Shown: positions 7,507-13,393 of the stretch, in pieces
Layout: each line of letters starts with the position of its first letter
Position numbering within the stretch: the stretch's first letter is position 1
Source: DATKYV01 sp035528275
Lineage (GTDB): Bacteria; Acidobacteriota; Terriglobia; UBA7540
DNA length: 13,393 bases
NCBI GenBank assembly: GCA_035528275.1
Contig: DATKYV010000353.1
Location: 1-13,393, forward strand
Direction: 5' to 3'
Notes under the pieces: generated by a model
Told to the model about the DNA's origin: nothing
Database searches by the model: none
Seen by the model: only the letters and a program-made list of their open reading frames with translations
Position numbers and translations under genes: made by a program

Positions 7507-7525
7507 GAACTGACGACTGAAGACT
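7488..7525 (+). repeat. Right arm: five ACTGA heptads, inverse of left arm
   Basis: ACTGA occurs at 7488, 7495, 7502, 7509 and 7516 with a 7-nt period, then ACT at 7523 next to the permease 2 ATG. The array provides the stop codon of the four-helix-bundle gene and fills the place where permease 2 would have its ribosome site. Confidence 0.8.
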
Positions 7526-8779
7526 ATGCTTCGCGAAATTCTCATTCAAGCCTGGGCCGCGCTCAAGCGTAACAAGCTGCGCAGCGTCCTCACCATGCTG
7601 GGCATTGTCTGGGGCATCGCCGCCGTAGCCCTGCTGATTGCTTACGGAAAGGGCATGCGCTCCGTCATCATGGCGGCGTTTGACGCTTTCGGGAGAGGTG
7701 CGGTGATCTGCTGGCCCGCTCAAACGAGCGAGCAGGCTGGCGGGCAGCGCGCCGGCAAGCACGTCGTCTTCGAAAAAGAGGACGTGGAGCTCATCCAGCA
7801 GGAAGCGACGCTGGTCAAAACGGTTTGCATGGAAACCGTCCGCTGGCTGCCCATCTCTTACGGCGACCGCATGTCCAATACCGCCATCCGCGGCGTCTGC
7901 CCGGAATACGGCGAGATGCGCAACGAGGTCCCGGACCATGGGCGCTGGATCAGCGCCGAGGATATCCTGGAGCGCCGCCGTGTGGTGTTCCTGGGATACC
8001 GGTTGCGGGAGAAGCTTTTCTCCGGACGCCCGGCGGTGGGCGAGACCGTGCGGATCGCCGGCGTGCGTTTCACGGTCATCGGCACGATGGACCTGAAAAT
8101 TCAGGACAGCAGCTATTTCACCAGCGACGACGAGTCCTGCTGGATCCCCTACTCGTCGGCGGGTGATTTGTGGAATACCCGCTACGGCTCGGTGTTGGTG
8201 TTCGAACCCATCGCCCCGCAATTCGAGAAAGAGTCCATGAAGCAAGTGCGCGCGGCGATTGCCAAGCGGCAGCGCTTTTCTCCCACCGACGAGCGCGCCA
8301 TCATGATGTTTGGCCGCGAACAGTTTCGCCCGATCGTGGACGGCATCACCATCGGCTTTCAAGCCTTGTTCACATTCATCGGCGCCCTGACGCTGGGCAT
8401 CGGCGGGGTGGGGGTAATGAACATCATGCTGGTCTCCGTCGACGAGCGCATCCGCGAGATCGGCTTGCGCCGGGCGCTGGGCGCGCGGCGCCGGCACATC
8501 CAGGCGCAGTTTCTTTCAGAAGCTCTGGCTTTAACCTTGCTCGGAGGGATCATCGGGATGGCAGTGGCCTATGCTCTTTCCACCATCATCGGCACGCTGC
8601 CTTTCTACGGACCCCTTTACGAAGACACCTCGGGAAAGGGCGACATCCACCTGACGATTTCCATGTCCACGCTGGCCCTCTCCGCGGTCATCCTGATTTT
8701 GGTTGGAGTGCTGTGCGGCATGGTGCCGGCGCTGCGTGCCTCACGGCTCGACCCGGTGGAAGCGTTACGATACGAATAG
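7526..8779 (+). CDS. MacB/FtsX-type ABC transporter permease (no ATPase domain), copy 2
   Basis: This 417-aa paralogue of the upstream permease has the same plan. An N-terminal helix follows RNKLRSVLTMLGIVWGIA. A MacB-like periplasmic domain spans about 45-270. Three C-terminal helices carry GVMNIMLVSVDERIREIGLRRALGARRR and PALRASRLDPVEALRYE. No Walker motifs are present. The two permeases probably form a heterodimer served by an ATPase encoded elsewhere. No Shine-Dalgarno is visible before ATG 7526 because the ACTGA array occupies that position. Translation may be coupled to the four-helix-bundle gene, whose stop is 19 nt upstream. Its own stop overlaps the AGGAG of the next gene. Confidence 0.93.
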   Translation: MLREILIQAWAALKRNKLRSVLTMLGIVWGIAAVALLIAYGKGMRSVIMAAFDAFGRGAVICWPAQTSEQAGGQRAGKHVVFEKEDVELIQQEATLVKTVCMETVRWLPISYGDRMSNTAIRGVCPEYGEMRNEVPDHGRWISAEDILERRRVVFLGYRLREKLFSGRPAVGETVRIAGVRFTVIGTMDLKIQDSSYFTSDDESCWIPYSSAGDLWNTRYGSVLVFEPIAPQFEKESMKQVRAAIAKRQRFSPTDERAIMMFGREQFRPIVDGITIGFQALFTFIGALTLGIGGVGVMNIMLVSVDERIREIGLRRALGARRRHIQAQFLSEALALTLLGGIIGMAVAYALSTIIGTLPFYGPLYEDTSGKGDIHLTISMSTLALSAVILILVGVLCGMVPALRASRLDPVEALRYE

Positions 8780-8790
8780 GAGAAGCGACC

Positions 8791-9777
8791 ATGAAAACTC
8801 GCTTGCGTTGGCTAATGGTAATCGTGGCCCTGGGCGTAATTCCGACGGCCACGGCCCTTACAGCATTCGGCCGAACCATAGAGGGCTCATTCGAACGATC
8901 CCTCAACGTCAGCGGCCCGGTCGATCTCGACGTCAAGACCGGCTCGGGAGACATCGACATCAGAACCGGGAACGCCTCGACCGTCCACATCCGAGGGCGC
9001 ATTCGCGTCAACTCCTGGCGTCTCAGTGAGGATGAGGCGGAACGAAGAGTCCGGGCTCTGGAGTCCAACCCGCCCATCGAGCAGGACGGCAACACGATTC
9101 GCGTCGGTCACATCCAAGACTCCTCGCTCCGCCGCAACGTCTCCATCAGCTACGAAATCGTGGTGCCGGCTGAAACGCGAGTTGCGTCCATGACGGGGTC
9201 CGGAAACCAAACGGTGGCAGGCGTTCAACGATCCTTGAGGGTGGAAACCGGTTCCGGCGACCTCAAAATAACAGGTGTCAGCGAAGCCCGGGCCAACACG
9301 GGTTCCGGCAATATCGAAATCGAATCCGCCCGCGGCAACGTCTACGCTCAAACCGGAAGTGGGAATATTCAGGCCTACGACATCGACGGCGGTTTTGTGG
9401 CCTCCACCGGCAGCGGCGACGTGAAATTGCGCCAAGCCGCTTCCGGCTCGGTTAGCGTCGAAACGGGCTCGGGGAATGTCGAGGTCAACGGCGCCAAGGG
9501 CTCGCTCGTCCTGCACACCGGAAGTGGCGACATCACGGCTGACGGCGTGCCGAGAGACCCGTGGAAACTGGAAGCGGGGTCAGGGAACATCACCCTGCGC
9601 TTGCCTCCGACGGCGGCGTTTGACCTTTATGCCCACACCGGCTCAGGCGGCATTGAGTCTGACCACCCGATCACCGTGCAGGGCAAGGTGAACCGACATG
9701 AATTGCGCGGCAAGGTCCGGGGTGGCGGCGCGACGCTCGAGGCGAGCACGGGCTCGGGCAACATTCGCATCCAGTAA
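8791..9777 (+). CDS. Secreted DUF4097-family beta-repeat protein
   Basis: The 328-aa protein begins with a signal-peptide-like segment (RLRW, then a hydrophobic stretch to about residue 26). The rest is a repeat built on TGSG[ND]-hydrophobic-X-hydrophobic. Eleven GSG turns lie at residues 51, 136, 154, 171, 189, 207, 226, 244, 263, 284 and 321. The middle copies are 15-21 residues apart, usually 17-19, as expected for rungs of a beta-solenoid. Family members (DUF4097/DUF2807-like) are putative envelope or adhesin-like proteins without a defined biochemical role. AGGAG overlaps the permease 2 stop and sits 8 nt before ATG 8791, so translation is likely coupled to the transporter. It may be a surface partner or cargo of the export system. 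An earlier in-frame start inside permease 2 is not credible. Confidence 0.9.
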   Translation: MKTRLRWLMVIVALGVIPTATALTAFGRTIEGSFERSLNVSGPVDLDVKTGSGDIDIRTGNASTVHIRGRIRVNSWRLSEDEAERRVRALESNPPIEQDGNTIRVGHIQDSSLRRNVSISYEIVVPAETRVASMTGSGNQTVAGVQRSLRVETGSGDLKITGVSEARANTGSGNIEIESARGNVYAQTGSGNIQAYDIDGGFVASTGSGDVKLRQAASGSVSVETGSGNVEVNGAKGSLVLHTGSGDITADGVPRDPWKLEAGSGNITLRLPPTAAFDLYAHTGSGGIESDHPITVQGKVNRHELRGKVRGGGATLEASTGSGNIRIQ

Positions 9778-9791
9778 GGAACCGGCCCCCA

Positions 9792-9825
9792 GGGGAACGC
9801 TGAACGGCGTTCCCCCGCGTTTCTT
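9792..9825 (+). terminator. Intrinsic terminator of the export operon
   Basis: GGGGAACGC (9792-9800) pairs perfectly with GCGTTCCCC (9807-9815) around a 6-nt loop, followed by CGCG and TTTCTTT. It begins 15 nt after the DUF4097 stop codon. The T run is short and slightly displaced from the stem, but position and stem strength support termination. Confidence 0.6.
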
Positions 9826-9977
9826 TCCGGCGGGCCGATTGAAGACAGCGGCCGCACGCGTTCTCCGCCCGCCCACGGCGGCGTGAATCAGATCGAATGC
9901 CTTGATTTCAGTCGGTGGATGACCGTCACCATAATCCCCACGCTCCCCCCAAGTGATTGCAGGCCGCTTTCGCCTGC

Positions 9978-10087
9978 TCTAATGCCGTTCCAACTCTATG
10001 CGCATATGGCCCATCCTGCTGTGTTCGCCGCAAAGGCGACCACAGTTCCTCAAAAAACCAGCCCCAACTAGTTGGAACGGTACTAGA
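9978..10087. mobile_element. MITE-like 110-bp element with 18-bp terminal inverted repeats and inner hairpin
   Basis: The left end (9978-9995) and the inverted right end (10070-10087) match at 16 of 18 positions, with an unbroken core CCGTTCCAACT. Inside, CTGTGTTCGCC (10019-10029) pairs with GGCGACCACAG (10035-10045) with one mismatch and a 5-nt loop. The nested structure has no coding capacity. TA dinucleotides sit near both ends, so an IS630/mariner-like origin is possible but unproven. It could also be a structured RNA. Confidence 0.5.
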
Positions 10088-10147
10088 ATCACCTTCTCCG
10101 GCGCCGCTCCGTTTCGGTGAAACCGATACCGGAGTTTCGGAATACCC

Positions 10148-10702
10148 ATGAGCAGACGTTCTGGTGCGGTCGTGGTCCTGATTCTGCTCGCCAGCCTGGC
10201 GGCGTGGGCTCAGCGCTCGGGCAGATCCGCGCGGCCCGAAAGCCCGGTCCAGGTGACGCGCTCGGCCACGCTACGCGTCACAATCTCCAGCGATACGATG
10301 GGAGTCTTCGATTTCCTGTCCAACGCCCAGAAACTGGCTTCCTGGTTTTCCGACCAGGCCATCATCGAAGCGCGTTTCGGGGGGAAATATCACTTTCGCT
10401 GGGAAGACGCACCGGGGATCTGGAGCGGGGTGGTGACCCAGTTCATTCGCGGCAATACGCTGGCTTATACCTGGCAGCAACCCGACGAGCCGTTTGAGAC
10501 CAACGTGCAATTCAAGCTGTTCCCCCAGGGGGCGGAGACCATGGTGGAACTCACCCACAGCGGTTTCACTTCCACCACGGCGCAGGAGAAAGCGATCAAG
10601 GCGTGGGATTTCTACCTGCAGAATCTCAAGTCGGTGATGGAGGAACAGACCGACTTGCGCTCCCGCTCGGGACGCAAGGGCTCCCGCTCGCTCCAGCCTT
10701 AG
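10148..10702 (+). CDS. Exported SRPBCC/AHSA1-like domain protein
   Basis: The 184-aa protein starts with a signal peptide (hydrophobic VVVLILLASLAAWA, likely cleavage before Gln22). The SRPBCC (Bet v 1-like, AHSA1 type) domain spans about 38-165. The pattern is FDFLSNAQKLASWFSDQA, then GGKYHFRWED, GVVTQFIRGNTLAYTWQ, and TMVELTHSGF, ending with a long helix (KAIKAWDFYLQNLKSVMEEQ). The C-terminal tail is Arg/Ser-rich (RSRSGRKGSRS). The family binds hydrophobic ligands or acts as Hsp90 co-chaperone-like proteins; most members are cytosolic, so an export signal is notable. The function here is unknown. Only a distant GGAG (13 nt) precedes the ATG. It converges on galT with a 39-nt gap. Confidence 0.85.
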   Translation: MSRRSGAVVVLILLASLAAWAQRSGRSARPESPVQVTRSATLRVTISSDTMGVFDFLSNAQKLASWFSDQAIIEARFGGKYHFRWEDAPGIWSGVVTQFIRGNTLAYTWQQPDEPFETNVQFKLFPQGAETMVELTHSGFTSTTAQEKAIKAWDFYLQNLKSVMEEQTDLRSRSGRKGSRSLQP

Positions 10703-10741
10703 CCTCTCGACCTTCGGCCTTCGCGCCGGCACCCTGCCCGC

Positions 10742-11740
10742 TCAACCCGCCACTTCCACCTCGACCGCCGCTTTGCGCAGCTCTTTCGCCGCGATCTCGG
10801 GAAGAACGGAATTGTAGTAGACCTCTTTGACGCTGTGGGACTTCGCCTTCAACTGGAGCACGGGAAGGATCTCGAAATGCCAGTGAAAATCCTCGGCGAC
10901 AGATCGCCAATGGCCTTTGCGGCCGAACTTGGCGGTGACATTCGGCGAGGAGTGGAGGATCAAGTGATACTCCGGGGCCACGGTTTCCAGCCGCCGCAGC
11001 ACGGATTTCAAAAAACGGGCGAGGCGGAGCTGGCGGTCCCAGGTGGTGACGTTTTCCTCGAAGGAGCAATGATGGCCAATGGGCATGATCCAGGTCTCGT
11101 AGGGAGCGCGTGACGCGAACGGACAGAAAGCTGCGAACATGTCGTCCCACTCCACGATGCGCACCTGCTGCTTCAATTCCTGCTGGAGAATGTCGCAGAA
11201 AAGGCAACGCTCCTTCAGCTTGAAGTGGCGCTCGGCGGAGCGCAGCTCGTAAATCACCCGCCGGGGAATGAATGGGGTCGCGGTGATTTGCGAGTGCGGG
11301 TGGTCCATGTCCTGTCCCGCGCGGCTTCCCTGATTGCGGAACACCGTGACGTAGCGAAACCGTCGGTCCTTCTTCAGTTCCGCCAGCCTCCAGCCATAGG
11401 CGCGCAAAACCTGGGCAACATGCTCGTCGCTTTGCCGGGACAGAGGCAGGTTGTGATCGGGGTGCTCGATGACGATCTCGTGAGCCCCCAGGCTGCGCAT
11501 CTTGTCATAAATGCCTTCTCCCCGCCGGAGAACTTCACCCTCGATGCGGTAGAGCGGCCGCGGGTGGGGAATCACCCGCACCTGCCAGTCCGGATGGCCG
11601 AACGGGTGCTCGTAGACGGCGCGGGGACACACTTCTTCATGGCCTGGACAAAGGGGGCACTCCTCAGGGTCCGGCCAGTCGGCGTTCGTTTCCTCCTGGA
11701 TTACCCAACTCTGCGTAATGGGATCCTTCCGAAGTTCCAT
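10742..11740 (-). CDS. galT: Galactose-1-phosphate uridylyltransferase, type 1 (GalT)
   Basis: The 332-aa enzyme has the GalT branch of HIT-fold motifs. Family enzymes exchange UMP between UDP-glucose and galactose-1-phosphate in the Leloir pathway. The N-terminus (ELRKDPITQSWVI) is typical. A zinc-type CPLC lies at 28-31 and a second CLFC at 179-182. The active site is HPHSQ (147-151), with His149 the expected nucleophile. FHWHFEILP (285-293) is the conserved C-terminal metal and substrate motif. ATG 11740 is chosen because GGAGG lies 4 nt upstream and family similarity begins there; an earlier in-frame start at 11806 adds unrelated residues. No galK or galE is in the window, so it stands alone. 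Some relatives act on other nucleotide sugars, leaving the substrate slightly open. Confidence 0.93.
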   Translation of the reverse strand: MELRKDPITQSWVIQEETNADWPDPEECPLCPGHEEVCPRAVYEHPFGHPDWQVRVIPHPRPLYRIEGEVLRRGEGIYDKMRSLGAHEIVIEHPDHNLPLSRQSDEHVAQVLRAYGWRLAELKKDRRFRYVTVFRNQGSRAGQDMDHPHSQITATPFIPRRVIYELRSAERHFKLKERCLFCDILQQELKQQVRIVEWDDMFAAFCPFASRAPYETWIMPIGHHCSFEENVTTWDRQLRLARFLKSVLRRLETVAPEYHLILHSSPNVTAKFGRKGHWRSVAEDFHWHFEILPVLQLKAKSHSVKEVYYNSVLPEIAAKELRKAAVEVEVAG

Positions 11741-12447
11741 CTGGCCTCCATCGAGCTTGAACGCGCCGTCGTCGAAACACCCGAGTTCACCCTCGAGACT
11801 CCGCAATGAACAGGATTCTCAGCCGCAAAAAGCGCGTCTCGCAACCGTCGCAGGACAGCCCTCCGCACACGCCGGCCCATTCGGCGACCAAGCCGGCTTT
11901 CCCTCTTTTGGATGGCAGGGTTGAGGGGTACGGGAAAGCCCCTTCTGGAACGAATGAACTCTGTTCTGGCTCCGGTTCGAATCAGACTCCTTCCCAGTCA
12001 AGACCTTCGACGCCTTGTGATCACCAGGGGGGAACGGAATATACTGCGACCCGGTTTGCAGAGTCAAGAGCGGCTCCCAACGTCCAACATGCCGCGGGCC
12101 AGCAGGAGAAATTGCGCCCCCTTGACGTAGTTCCCCGATGCGGTTTCAACAATGGCATCGCGCTAGCCTAAAGCAAATCAAACCTGAGGAGACACCAGCA
12201 GCCCCGCCCTATGCACCAAGTCTAGTACCAGGCCGTTGATGAAACCCAACATATTGTACATCACCGATCTCGCTTCTGGCGAGAACCCTTTGGGAAGAAA
12301 TTCGGTTGTGAGCCGCGAGGGCGAGAGTATAATGCCCGAAACTCCGCGTTGGGGGGCCTTGCGCTGAGCCTGGGGATCCGACTGGCCGGTTTCGGGGACG
12401 CGGTGCGCTGGGCGCGTCACGGGTAAGAGTATCGAGGAGAGCGCGAC
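11741..12447. other. Long divergent intergenic region
   Basis: About 700 bases separate galT from the fusion gene. Short frames here (for example 11806-12171 plus, rich in Pro, Ser and Gln) have no recognisable domain, no ribosome site and no coding signal. The only supported elements are the promoter at 12306-12333 and a leader with inverted repeats CCCGAAAC (12335-12342) and GTTTCGGG (12389-12396). TCTAGTACC at 12221-12229 equals the outer end of the inverted-repeat element at 10079-10087 in inverse orientation. Confidence 0.45.
12306..12333 (+). promoter_or_regulatory. Sigma-70-like promoter for the fusion gene
   Basis: TTGTGA (4 of 6 to TTGACA) and a perfect TATAAT at 12328-12333 are separated by 16 nt. 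Transcription would start near 12340 and give a leader of about 108 nt before ATG 12448. The box is followed by GCCCG, as in the minus-strand promoter at 4268-4273. Confidence 0.55.
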
Positions 12448-13393
12448 ATGATCATCACTTGCAAGCATTGCGGCGCTGCCCTGAAGGTGGACGATGCCAA
12501 GATGCCGTCCACGACCTTCCGGGTGAAATGCCGTCAATGCCAGAATCTGTTGACGGTGGAGCCGCCCAAAGCCGCGGCTGCCGGCCCACCCGTCGTAACC
12601 CCGATTCCCGTCGAACCGGCGCCCCGGCCCGCAGCCGGGGGAAAACCAACGGTGGCTGCGGCACGCCCGCAGGCGACCGGCCGGCTGGGGGCCAAATCGA
12701 GCGCCGCCGTCGCCACGGAACCCGAGCCCGAAGCCAAGACCTTCCCGGCGCGCTCGCATTATCTCCACAAGATCAAACTGTTCAGCGCGCTTTCGTACGA
12801 GGAATGCCAGGCGGTCGAGGGGCGTCTGAAGACGCGCGAGTTTCCACCCAACATGGTGGTGGTGAAGGAAGGCGGCCCGGGCGACTCGATGTTCTTCATC
12901 AACGCCGGCTTGGTGGAAGTCCGCAAGCGCGATCCCAACACAGGAATCGACTTCCTGCTGACCGAACTCAAGCCGGGCGCCTGCTTCGGGGAGATGGCTC
13001 TGCTCACCGGCAAGCCGCGCGCCGCGACGGTTTCCACCTTGGAGCCGACGATGTGCGCCGTGCTCGAGCAAGGCGTTTTCGAAGACTTGCTGCTCTCCAA
13101 TCCCAAGATCGGTTTGGCGATGAGCCGCGTCCTCGCCGAGCGCCTGGAAGAATCCAACCAGCAGGCGGGCATCGAATACGTCAACCTCCGCCGGCTGGCG
13201 TTCGATCCCCGCGTCCTGTCGCTTCTGCCCCAGCAGATGATCCTGCAACACAAGATCCTCCCGGCGGGCTTCGCCAACAACCGCTTGACGCTGGCCATGG
13301 TGAACCCCAACAACCTGATCGCGCTCGACGACGTCCGGCGCGTCATCAAGGGCGTCATCATCGAGCCGGTGGTGACCTCCGAGGATGATTTCA
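12448..13393 (+). CDS. Zinc-ribbon / cyclic-nucleotide-binding / GspE-PilB N-domain fusion, 3' end cut by window
   Basis: The frame is open for 315 codons to the edge. Residues 1-37 form an MJ0042-type zinc ribbon with CKHC (5-8) and CRQC (28-31). Residues 38-100 are a Pro/Ala-rich linker. Residues about 105-225 are a cyclic-nucleotide-binding domain; its phosphate-binding cassette FGEMALLTGKPRAATV (180-195) keeps the Glu182 and Arg191 that contact cyclic nucleotides in the family. From about 245 comes a GspE/PilB N-terminal (T2SSE_N/MshEN-type) segment: VLSLLPQQM, LPAGF, LTLAMVNPNNLIALDDVRRVI and EPVVTSEDDF. That domain binds c-di-GMP in several pilus and secretion ATPases. Whether a full ATPase follows is beyond the edge. 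AGGAG is 8 nt before the ATG. It is probably a second-messenger-responsive regulator of pilus or secretion function. Confidence 0.88.
   Translation, partial: MIITCKHCGAALKVDDAKMPSTTFRVKCRQCQNLLTVEPPKAAAAGPPVVTPIPVEPAPRPAAGGKPTVAAARPQATGRLGAKSSAAVATEPEPEAKTFPARSHYLHKIKLFSALSYEECQAVEGRLKTREFPPNMVVVKEGGPGDSMFFINAGLVEVRKRDPNTGIDFLLTELKPGACFGEMALLTGKPRAATVSTLEPTMCAVLEQGVFEDLLLSNPKIGLAMSRVLAERLEESNQQAGIEYVNLRRLAFDPRVLSLLPQQMILQHKILPAGFANNRLTLAMVNPNNLIALDDVRRVIKGVIIEPVVTSEDDF

Larger units (their letters stand above)
7064..7525 (+). mobile_element. Heptad-repeat-bounded cassette carrying a four-helix-bundle gene
   Basis: About 460 bases lie between the stop of permease 1 and the ATG of permease 2. 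The left end has TCAGT at 7068, 7075, 7082 and 7089, a strict 7-nt period. The right end has the inverse, ACTGA at 7488, 7495, 7502, 7509 and 7516, then a partial ACT at 7523, in the same phase. The arms form a long imperfect inverted repeat around one small gene. No transposase or recombinase is inside, so movement would need help in trans. Calling it mobile is inference from the ends, the insertion point between two paralogous permease genes, and the family of its cargo. Confidence 0.55.
9778..10147. other. Intergenic region with terminator and inverted-repeat element
   Basis: These 370 bases contain no credible gene. They hold the operon terminator, then about 150 bases without recognisable signals, then the 110-bp inverted-repeat element, then about 60 bases leading into the SRPBCC gene. 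TAGAAT at 10084-10089 resembles a -10 box but has no -35 partner and overlaps the element's right end. Confidence 0.5.

Noticed and set aside
7068..7520. CRISPR-like array from the regularly spaced TCAGT/ACTGA units
   Set aside because: The period is 7 nt with 2-nt linkers, far too short for repeats and spacers, and there are no cas genes.
8170..9777. 535-aa version of the DUF4097 protein
   Set aside because: The first 207 codons overlap permease 2 in another frame; ATG 8791 has AGGAG and starts a signal peptide.
11974..11983. GGTTCGAATC resembling a tRNA T loop
   Set aside because: The flanking bases do not form a T stem, and no matching acceptor or anticodon arms are found about 50-70 nt upstream.
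11806..12171. Possible 121-aa gene in the long gap
   Set aside because: Composition is low-complexity, no ribosome site precedes it, and no domain is recognisable.
12334..12447. c-di-GMP (GEMM) riboswitch in the leader of the fusion gene
   Set aside because: The leader has an inverted repeat but lacks the conserved GEMM core bases, so gene content alone does not justify the call.
12178..13251. Minus-strand open frame of 357 codons opposite the fusion gene
   Set aside because: The plus strand has zinc-ribbon, cNMP and GspE-N motifs with promoter and ribosome site. The minus product is Arg/Gly/Ala-rich with no family signature.

Overview
The window is GC-rich (roughly 60%), gene-dense bacterial DNA. 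Three things point, with moderate confidence, to Acidobacteriota or a related soil phylum: MacB-type permeases in tandem next to a DUF4097 beta-repeat protein, a 23S-IVP/four-helix-bundle gene framed by TCAGT/ACTGA heptads, and TATAATGCCC-type -10 boxes. No rRNA, tRNA or other phylogenetic marker is present, so the phylum is an inference.

Layout. (1) Bases 1-4261, minus strand: a three-gene operon reading right to left. It holds a DUF1537 four-carbon acid-sugar kinase, a PdxA-family dehydrogenase that overlaps it, and a GAF-PAS hybrid histidine kinase whose receiver domain runs off the left edge. The first two genes match the known two-enzyme module that turns D-threonate or D-erythronate into DHAP. 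The operon has a perfect TATAAT box only 6 nt before the first ATG, which suggests a leaderless message. (2) Bases 4262-4523: divergent intergenic region. (3) Bases 4524-9777, plus strand: an export operon of a HlyD/MacA adaptor, two MacB/FtsX-type permeases with no ATPase domain, and a secreted DUF4097 protein, closed by a hairpin terminator near 9792-9825. A 460-bp cassette carrying a four-helix-bundle (S23-IVP family) gene sits exactly between the two permeases and is bounded by inverted arrays of a 7-bp repeat. (4) Bases 9778-10147: noncoding, with a 110-bp inverted-repeat element resembling a MITE. (5) Bases 10148-10702: an exported SRPBCC/AHSA1-like protein, convergent with a type-1 GalT (11740-10742, minus). 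(6) Bases 11741-12447: a long gap with one good promoter. (7) Bases 12448 to the right edge: a zinc-ribbon, cyclic-nucleotide-binding and GspE/PilB N-domain (MshEN-type) fusion, cut off at the edge.

How the genes work together. Region 1 looks like acid-sugar catabolism with a co-transcribed signalling protein. Region 3 looks like a tripartite-type efflux or export system whose ATPase must be encoded elsewhere. The right-edge gene looks like a second-messenger-responsive protein of the type II secretion/type IV pilus world. The best candidates for something unusual are the heptad-flanked four-helix-bundle cassette and the cNMP-MshEN fusion.
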